64,000 nucleotides of DNA, taken from Clostridia bacterium. Its GTDB lineage: Bacteria > Bacillota > Clostridia > Oscillospirales > CAG-272. The stretch covers positions 53,889 to 117,888 of the forward strand of contig JAFQOP010000007.1 in NCBI GenBank assembly GCA_017403155.1, in the 5' to 3' direction. The position numbers and the translations under genes are program-made. Below the pieces are notes generated by a model. It saw nothing but the letters and a program-made list of their open reading frames with translations. It was not told where the DNA came from and made no database searches. Within the stretch, counting starts at the first letter, position 1. Every line of letters begins with the position of its first letter. Shown in pieces: positions 58,481 to 64,000 of this stretch.

Positions 58481-61400
58481 ATGGTATATCGCATTTACGT
58501 TGAAAAAAAGTGCGGCCTTGATCACGAGGCGTCAGCTCTTAAAAACGAAATATCCACCTTCCTCGGTATAAACAGCGTAGAAAGAGTGAGAATACTCAAC
58601 CGCTACGATGCCGAGAACATCACAGAGGAGCTCTTTAATTATGCTGTCGGCACGGTATTCTCCGAGCCCCAGCTTGACGATACCTACTCGGAGCTCGACC
58701 TCACCGACGGAGCCTTGGTCTTTGCTACCGAATATCTTCCCGGTCAGTTTGACCAGCGCGCAGACTCTGCTGCACAGTGCATCCAGCTTATCAGCCAGGG
58801 CGAGAAGCCCGCAGTAGCAAGCGCCAAGGTGTATATGCTCTACGGAAGTGTCACCGAGGATGAGCTCGCAAGAATCAAGAAGCACGTCATTAACCCCGTT
58901 GAGGCAAGGGAGGCAACCCTTGAGAAGAAGGCCACAATAAAGATTGAATACGATATCCCCACCACCGTAAAAACCCTCGAGGGCTTCCTCGAGCTTGATG
59001 AGGCAGGGCTTGCCGAGTTTATCTCCTCCTTCGGCCTCGCTATGGATATCGACGATATCAAATTCTGCCAGTCCTACTTTAGGACCGAGGGCAGATGCCC
59101 GACGGTAACCGAGATCAAGATGATCGACACCTACTGGTCGGACCACTGCCGCCACACTACCTTCCTCACCACCATCGATGAGATTCGCTTTGAGGACGAG
59201 CTGCTCGAAAAGACCTACCGCGAGTACCTCGCGGCAAGAGAGTCCATAGGCAGAAAGAAGCCTCAGAATCTGATGGACATCGGCACCATCGCCGCAAAGT
59301 GCCTTCGCGCTCGCGGTATGCTCGACAAGCTCGATGAGTCCGAGGAAATCAATGCCTGCACGGTTAAGATTGAGGTAGAGGCAGACGGCAAAAAGGAGCC
59401 CTGGCTCCTCCTCTTCAAGAATGAAACGCACAACCATCCCACCGAGATTGAGCCCTTCGGCGGCGCTGCTACCTGTATCGGCGGTGCGATCCGTGACCCC
59501 CTCTCGGGACGTGCGTACGTATATGGCGCAATGCGCCTCACGGGTGCGGCAGACCCCACCCGTCCCCTCTCTGAAACCCTTGAGGGTAAGCTCCCCCAGC
59601 GCAAGATAGTAACCACCGCTGCGGCAGGCTACTCCTCCTACGGCAACCAGATTGGTCTTGCTACGGGTATCGTAGACGAAATTTATCACGACGGCTATGC
59701 TGCAAAGCATATGGAGGTCGGTGCGGTTATCGCAGCCGCTCCCGAGGCAAACGTAAGACGCGAGCGCCCCGAAGCGGGTGACCTCGTTGTCCTTCTCGGC
59801 GGCAGAACTGGTCACGACGGCTGCGGCGGTGCCACAGGCTCCTCCAAGTCCCACAACCTCAAGTCTCTCGAGAGCTGCGGTGCCGAGGTTCAGAAGGGCA
59901 ACGCCCCCGAGGAAAGAAAGATTCAGCGCCTTTTCAGAAACCCCGAGGTATCAAGAATGATAAAGCGCTGCAACGACTTCGGTGCGGGCGGCGTGTCCGT
60001 AGCGATAGGCGAGCTTGCAGACGGTCTTGACATCGACCTTAATATGGTGCCCAAGAAGTATGACGGACTTGACGGCACCGAGCTTGCTATCTCCGAGTCG
60101 CAGGAAAGAATGGCAGTTGTCATCGAAAAGGAGAACCGCGATGCCTTCCTCGCTCTTGCCGCTGAGGAAAACCTCGAGGCAACCGTCGTCGCCACGGTAA
60201 AGGCAGACCCCAGACTCACCATGACGTGGAATGGCAAGGTTATATGCGACATCTCCCGCGAGTTCCTTAACTCCAACGGAGCAGAGAAGCATATCTCCAT
60301 CACCACCCCCAGAATCGAAAGTGTCGACAAGCCCCTCCCCGAGAGCTTCGCCGCGGGTCTTATGGCAACCGCCGAGGGACTTAACACCTGCTCCAAGCGC
60401 GGTCTCTCCGAGCGCTTTGACTCCACCATCGGCCACGGCACCGTGCTTATGCCCTTCGGTGGCAAGCACCAGAGAACCCCCATTCAGGCAATGGTGCACA
60501 AGATCTCGATGGAGAAGGCACACACCTCCGACGTATCCTTTATGTCCTGGGGCTATAACCCCGACCTCTCCTCCGCCAGCCCCTACCACGGTGCATATAT
60601 GGCGGTAGTCGAGTCGGTTTCCAAGCTCATTGCCACGGGTGCTGATTTCACCGATACATACCTCACCTTCCAGGAATACTTTGAGAAGCCCATGAAGGAC
60701 CCCAAGAGATGGGGCAAGCCCCTCGCCGCCCTCCTCGGTGCCTTCCGCGCACAGATGGAGCTCGGAATTGCCGCAATAGGTGGCAAGGACTCTATGTCGG
60801 GCTCGTTTGAAAAGCTTGACGTACCCCCCACGCTCATCTCCTTCGCCGTCACCACAGGCAAGGTAGAGGACGTTATCTCTCCCGAGTTTAAGAAGGCAGG
60901 CTCCAAGGTTGTCATCCTCGAGCCCGACTATGATAAGAACGGCATCCCCACCGCCGAGAGCCTCAAGGCGCTCTTCGCTCGCGTTACCTCCCTTATGCGA
61001 GAGGGCAAGGTTCTCGCCGCATACACTCCCACAATCGGCGGTGTCTGCGAGGCAGTTATGAAGATGTCGATGGGCAACGGCTTCGGCTTTGAGTTCAACA
61101 GCGCGCTCACCCTCTCCGACCTCTTCTCCTACAAGTACGGCTCCTTCATTCTTGAGGTAACCGAGTGTGATTGCGGAGCAAAGGTGATAGGTACCGTCAC
61201 CGACAAGTGCGAGTTCGTATACGGTGATGAAAAAGTTGACACGGGTGCCGTCATCGACGCTTACGAGGGCAAGCTCGAGAGCATTTATCCCTGCAATATC
61301 AAAACAGCAGAGGAAAAGCCCGAAACCGTCTCACATATAGCAACCTCCCGTCGCGCCCCTGCCATCAAGTGCGCTCGACCCAAGGTTCTTATCCCCGTAT

Positions 61401-62173
61401 TCCCGGGCACCAACTGCGAGTACGACTCCGCAAAGGCAGTCCGCGATGGCGGTGCAGATGCGGAAATATTCGTTATCAACAACCTCACCGCCGACGGCAT
61501 AAAGCGCAGTGCCGAGACCTTCGCCGAGAAGATTAAGACCTCCCAGGCTATCTTCGTCCCCGGTGGCTTCTCGGGTGGCGACGAGCCCGACGGCTCGGGT
61601 AAGTTTATCACCGCATTCTTCCGCGGCGCAGGCGTAAAGGCGGCAGTCACCGACCTTCTCGACAACCGTGACGGACTTATGTGCGGTATCTGTAACGGCT
61701 TCCAGGCTCTTATCAAGCTCGGTCTGCTTCCCTTCGGCAAGATTATCGATACCGACGAGACTTGTCCCACTCTTACCTTCAACAACATCGCGCGCCACCA
61801 GTCCAAGATAGTCAGAACGCGTATCGCGTCGAATATGTCCCCCTGGCTCGCGCTCACCAACGTCGGTGACGTCTACAACGTTCCGATCTCTCACGGAGAA
61901 GGTAAGTTCCTTGCCACGAGCGAGATGATCGACTCCCTTGTCAAGGCGGGTCAGGTAGCAACCCAGTACGTCGACCTCGACGGCAAGGCTACCTACGATA
62001 TCGACTACAACCCCAACGGCTCCGCTCTTGCCATCGAGGGCATAACCTCTCCCGACGGCAGAGTCTTCGGTAAGATGGGTCACTCCGAGCGTATCGGCAA
62101 CGGCCTCTATCGCAACGTCTACGGCGAGTACGATATCAATATGTTCCGCGCAATGGTTAAGTATTTTAAGTAA
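58481..62173 (+). CDS. purL: FGAM synthetase, single-chain PurL
   Basis: A 1230-residue fused PurL, unlike the PurS/PurL/PurQ complex of Bacillus. It has an N-terminal PurS-like part (about 1-150), two AIRS-like halves (including the HNHPTEIEPFGGAATCIGG and NDFGAGGVSVAIGELADG motifs), and a C-terminal class I glutaminase (from about 970). The nucleophile Cys is in LMCGICNGFQAL and the His-x-Glu in ISHGEGKF. The glutaminase residues are intact here, in contrast to PurF. The short PurL form (about 1240 residues) is typical of many Clostridia. Last gene of the operon, followed by a terminator. Confidence 0.95.
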   Translation: MVYRIYVEKKCGLDHEASALKNEISTFLGINSVERVRILNRYDAENITEELFNYAVGTVFSEPQLDDTYSELDLTDGALVFATEYLPGQFDQRADSAAQCIQLISQGEKPAVASAKVYMLYGSVTEDELARIKKHVINPVEAREATLEKKATIKIEYDIPTTVKTLEGFLELDEAGLAEFISSFGLAMDIDDIKFCQSYFRTEGRCPTVTEIKMIDTYWSDHCRHTTFLTTIDEIRFEDELLEKTYREYLAARESIGRKKPQNLMDIGTIAAKCLRARGMLDKLDESEEINACTVKIEVEADGKKEPWLLLFKNETHNHPTEIEPFGGAATCIGGAIRDPLSGRAYVYGAMRLTGAADPTRPLSETLEGKLPQRKIVTTAAAGYSSYGNQIGLATGIVDEIYHDGYAAKHMEVGAVIAAAPEANVRRERPEAGDLVVLLGGRTGHDGCGGATGSSKSHNLKSLESCGAEVQKGNAPEERKIQRLFRNPEVSRMIKRCNDFGAGGVSVAIGELADGLDIDLNMVPKKYDGLDGTELAISESQERMAVVIEKENRDAFLALAAEENLEATVVATVKADPRLTMTWNGKVICDISREFLNSNGAEKHISITTPRIESVDKPLPESFAAGLMATAEGLNTCSKRGLSERFDSTIGHGTVLMPFGGKHQRTPIQAMVHKISMEKAHTSDVSFMSWGYNPDLSSASPYHGAYMAVVESVSKLIATGADFTDTYLTFQEYFEKPMKDPKRWGKPLAALLGAFRAQMELGIAAIGGKDSMSGSFEKLDVPPTLISFAVTTGKVEDVISPEFKKAGSKVVILEPDYDKNGIPTAESLKALFARVTSLMREGKVLAAYTPTIGGVCEAVMKMSMGNGFGFEFNSALTLSDLFSYKYGSFILEVTECDCGAKVIGTVTDKCEFVYGDEKVDTGAVIDAYEGKLESIYPCNIKTAEEKPETVSHIATSRRAPAIKCARPKVLIPVFPGTNCEYDSAKAVRDGGADAEIFVINNLTADGIKRSAETFAEKIKTSQAIFVPGGFSGGDEPDGSGKFITAFFRGAGVKAAVTDLLDNRDGLMCGICNGFQALIKLGLLPFGKIIDTDETCPTLTFNNIARHQSKIVRTRIASNMSPWLALTNVGDVYNVPISHGEGKFLATSEMIDSLVKAGQVATQYVDLDGKATYDIDYNPNGSALAIEGITSPDGRVFGKMGHSERIGNGLYRNVYGEYDINMFRAMVKYFK

Positions 62174-62179
62174 TACCAC

Positions 62180-62211
62180 AAAAATCCCTCCGCCCGTCGG
62201 AGGGATTTTTT
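62180..62211 (+). terminator. Terminator of the purine operon
   Basis: AAAATCCCTCCG and CGGAGGGATTTTTT around CCCGT, seven bases after the purL stop. Confidence 0.9.
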
Positions 62212-62215
62212 ATAC

Positions 62216-62244
62216 TTGACCAAGCCGCTTATTCGTGATAATAT
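62216..62244 (+). promoter_or_regulatory. Promoter of the ECF sigma operon
   Basis: TTGACC at 62216-62221, a 17-base spacer ending TGA, TAATAT at 62239-62244. It lies immediately behind the purine terminator. Confidence 0.7.
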
Positions 62245-62277
62245 ATAAGTATAAACGCAAAAAATTGGGAGGTAAAA

Positions 62278-62838
62278 ATGCTCCAGCTTCTTCTCTCGCT
62301 AGTCAGCGAGGACAAAAAGCATATAATAATCGATATGTATGGCAAGCATGCCAAAAGAATGCTGAAAATTGCCTCCTGCCGATTCCGCGAGGCGTCTGTG
62401 CCGTCCCACGAGAGGCTTGCCGAGGATGTCGTGCAGTTAACCTTTGAAATATTGATAAAAAACATCGACCGCATAAATTACGATCCAAGCAGCTCCTCTC
62501 TCGCCTTTCCCTATGCCTATACCGTCCTCCACCATGAGATAGACACAATGATAGCAAAGGAAAAGCGCCGCCACATCCACGAGGTGCCAAGCACCGAGGA
62601 CGTGCACGTCCCAACCGTCGAGGAGCTCCTTGACCAAAGACTCGTCTACTCCGAGGTCGTTGCCGCAATAAAGAAAATGAAGCCTATATATCGAGGTGCT
62701 CTGTATCTGTATTACATCCAGGAGCACACAGTCGATGAAATAGCCGCCGAGCTTGGCTTGCCCGTATCTACGGTCTATACCCGCTTGAAGCGCGGCATAG
62801 AATTTCTGCAAAAACTCTTTAAGGGGGGAAGGTCATGA
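62278..62838 (+). CDS. ECF-type RNA polymerase sigma factor
   Basis: A 186-residue sigma factor. Region 2 spans about 25-95 (AEDVVQLTFEILIKNIDRIN) and region 4 about 120-180, with the helix-turn-helix EHTVDEIAAELGLPVSTVYTRLKRG. GGGAGG precedes the ATG. It shares an ATGA overlap with the next gene, the usual link between an ECF sigma factor and its membrane anti-sigma factor. The inducing signal is unknown. Confidence 0.9.
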   Translation: MLQLLLSLVSEDKKHIIIDMYGKHAKRMLKIASCRFREASVPSHERLAEDVVQLTFEILIKNIDRINYDPSSSSLAFPYAYTVLHHEIDTMIAKEKRRHIHEVPSTEDVHVPTVEELLDQRLVYSEVVAAIKKMKPIYRGALYLYYIQEHTVDEIAAELGLPVSTVYTRLKRGIEFLQKLFKGGRS

Positions 62839-63527
62839 CAATAACGACAAAGGAGCAGCTTCGCTCCGCCTTTGACGAGGCAATAATGTCTTGTTACCGC
62901 CGCGACGTCCGTGCCTCCCTCTTCGAGCGCACCCGTCCCTCGCCCGAGCACACAGCGCGCATGCACGCAATCCTCGGCATCACCGCCGCCTCACCTGCGC
63001 CGTCTCCTCGCCTCCGCCGCCTCACCCCCCGTCGCATCCTCCTGATAGTATTGATACTCATACTCACCGCCGCCCTCGTCGGCTGCGCCTATTACATCGG
63101 CACGCAGCTCTCCACCCGCGAAACCGATGAATACCTTGAGGTAAACGGACTCCTCAACATCCCCGAGGACACAGAGCTCCCGACCTCGGTAGAAAACTTC
63201 TACCTTCCCACCTATATCCCTGAGGGATATGAGAAGCGTGTGCTTGCGGACGATATATATGGGGTTTATATCTTTTTCGAATCAGAAGAGGGAAAGATCG
63301 CTTTTACGCAGGACCCAGTAGGCTCCGTAATTCGTATGGATAATGAACATGGTGACTTAACGCACATAGAGCGAAATGGGGTGGAGTACATAAGGCAGGC
63401 ATCATCTAATGTCATTTATTTTTGTTGGACTGATGGAGAATATATCTTCGGAGTTTACATAACCCCGAATTTTTCTGACGATGATGCCTTCAAAATAATC
63501 GATAGCATAAAGCCAGTCGAAAACTAG
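62835..63527 (+). CDS. Probable anti-sigma factor with DUF4367-like domain
   Basis: A 230-residue protein. About 65 cytoplasmic residues, rich in Arg, are followed by one membrane helix (about 68-88, ILLIVLILILTAALVGCAYY) and an extracytoplasmic domain with FYLPTYIPEGYEKR, the signature of DUF4367 sensor domains. The start overlaps the sigma stop (ATGA). The layout fits a one-pass anti-sigma factor holding the adjacent ECF sigma. No zinc-binding HxxxCxxC is seen in the cytoplasmic part. Confidence 0.75.
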   Translation: MTITTKEQLRSAFDEAIMSCYRRDVRASLFERTRPSPEHTARMHAILGITAASPAPSPRLRRLTPRRILLIVLILILTAALVGCAYYIGTQLSTRETDEYLEVNGLLNIPEDTELPTSVENFYLPTYIPEGYEKRVLADDIYGVYIFFESEEGKIAFTQDPVGSVIRMDNEHGDLTHIERNGVEYIRQASSNVIYFCWTDGEYIFGVYITPNFSDDDAFKIIDSIKPVEN

Positions 63528-63538
63528 CAATAATCACC

Positions 63539-63578
63539 AAACAGCAGAAGGACTTTTTTGTCCTTCTGCTGTTTTTTT
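63539..63578 (+). terminator. Terminator of the sigma/anti-sigma operon
   Basis: AAACAGCAGAAGGAC and GTCCTTCTGCTGTTT form a perfect 15-bp stem around a short loop, followed by T-residues. Confidence 0.88.
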
Positions 63579-63694
63579 ATTTTTTCAAAAAATTTTTGAA
63601 TAATTTTTTCCTCATTTTCGCTAGTTATATATAGAGGAAAAAATATAGAGGGGGAAAATGGTTATTCAAAAAACAAATTAAGAAAGGAGAAAAA

Positions 63695-64000
63695 ATGAAA
63701 AAAACGGTTATATTCTTATTAACTCTCGCGCTGCTTCTTCTGTCGCCGCTATCCTCGTTTGCAGCGATAGCCGACGGCAATGAACCAGTAGAGCCGATGT
63801 ACGACATCGCTCAGGACTTCCGTATGAATGTCATAATTACCGGTGAATCGGCTGAGATTTATGTCGCATATAGCATATGGAACGAGCCCGTGTCTAACGT
63901 AAAGATAACGGTATCTATGATTAGAAAGGTTTCTCTTTTTGTCTACATCGTTGGATTAGACAACGGTGGAATAAGCTATGAGTATACCTCAAGTCAGCTG
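63695..64000 (+). CDS. Secreted protein of unknown function, N-terminal part
   Basis: From the ATG at 63695, with AAAGGAG six bases upstream, 102 codons are open to the window edge. The first 24 or so residues are a classical signal peptide: KK, then VIFLLTLALLLLSPLSSF, and a likely cut after FAA. The exported part starts with acidic residues and continues as beta-rich sequence (IIITGESAEIYVAYSIW-like, then KITVSMIRKVSLFVYIVG). No known domain can be named from this fragment. It may be a target of the upstream ECF sigma factor, though no matching promoter was identified. Confidence 0.7.
   Translation, partial: MKKTVIFLLTLALLLLSPLSSFAAIADGNEPVEPMYDIAQDFRMNVIITGESAEIYVAYSIWNEPVSNVKITVSMIRKVSLFVYIVGLDNGGISYEYTSSQL

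Noticed and set aside
58532-59854. 440-codon open frame opposite purL
   Set aside because: Shadow of purL with no independent signals.

Overview
The window reads as a chromosomal segment of an anaerobic, spore-forming Firmicute of class Clostridia, most likely an uncultured gut lineage. The evidence is a spoIIAA-spoIIAB-sigF operon, a CIRCE-controlled groESL operon, AddB-type recombination, Gram-positive consensus promoters with 17-bp spacers and frequent extended -10 boxes, strong AGGAGG ribosome sites, a Bacillus-type Fe-S PurF, pyruvate phosphate dikinase and many glycan enzymes. There is no rRNA, CRISPR array, transposase or integrase gene. One tRNA gene is present.

Layout. 1-1582: the edge of a PHP-domain gene, then an XRE/S24 self-cleaving repressor divergent from two small genes of unknown function, with palindromic operators between them. 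1712-5323: the sporulation sigma-F operon and groES-groEL. 5514-17026: a VTT-PlsC-zinc-ribbon fusion, a YfcC-like permease, addB with an overlapping winged-helix regulator, a KDPG aldolase-VOC fusion, a pseudouridine synthase and Tex. 17165-24522: malQ with a heparinase II/III-like gene, then a DUF5685-DnaJ-membrane protein-rimO-pgsA operon. 24541-28084: an AbrB/XRE divergent pair, tpiA-pgk, and a TetR gene. 28189-33872: an acyltransferase-like gene, a CE4 deacetylase, and a GH13_8-type branching enzyme joined to a beta-helix gene. 33975-41000: an ATPase, an MmcQ/YjbR protein, ppdK with a duplicated 3' end, and a three-gene MORN-repeat operon. 41152-42705: a second XRE/AbrB pair, repeat-rich non-coding DNA, tRNA-Arg(CCU) and a broken second copy of part of that tRNA. 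42706-49524: a GH94-like phosphorylase, an esterase, a GH2 beta-mannosidase and its divergent AraC regulator. 49631-62173: pnuC and purC on the minus strand, and purE-F-M-N-O-H-D-L on the plus strand. 62278-64000: an ECF sigma factor, its probable anti-sigma factor, and the start of a secreted protein.

How the genes work together. The purine cluster supplies most of the route from PRPP to IMP; purK and purB are not seen. Its last two steps are split between a stand-alone AICAR transformylase and an archaeal-type PurO cyclohydrolase instead of one bifunctional PurH. Its PurF has Met where the catalytic N-terminal Cys should be and Asp for the oxyanion-hole Asn, so it may depend on ammonia. MalQ, GlgB, TpiA, Pgk and PpdK form glycogen and glycolytic functions, while the GH94, GH2, CE4, heparinase-like and beta-helix proteins suggest processing of plant or host glycans.

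The most unusual items are the PurF with a degenerate glutaminase domain, the interrupted tRNA-Arg copy, the two XRE/AbrB modules each bounded by similar hairpins or repeats, the MORN operon, the S24 repressor with its small-gene operon, and a possible attenuator between purC and pnuC.
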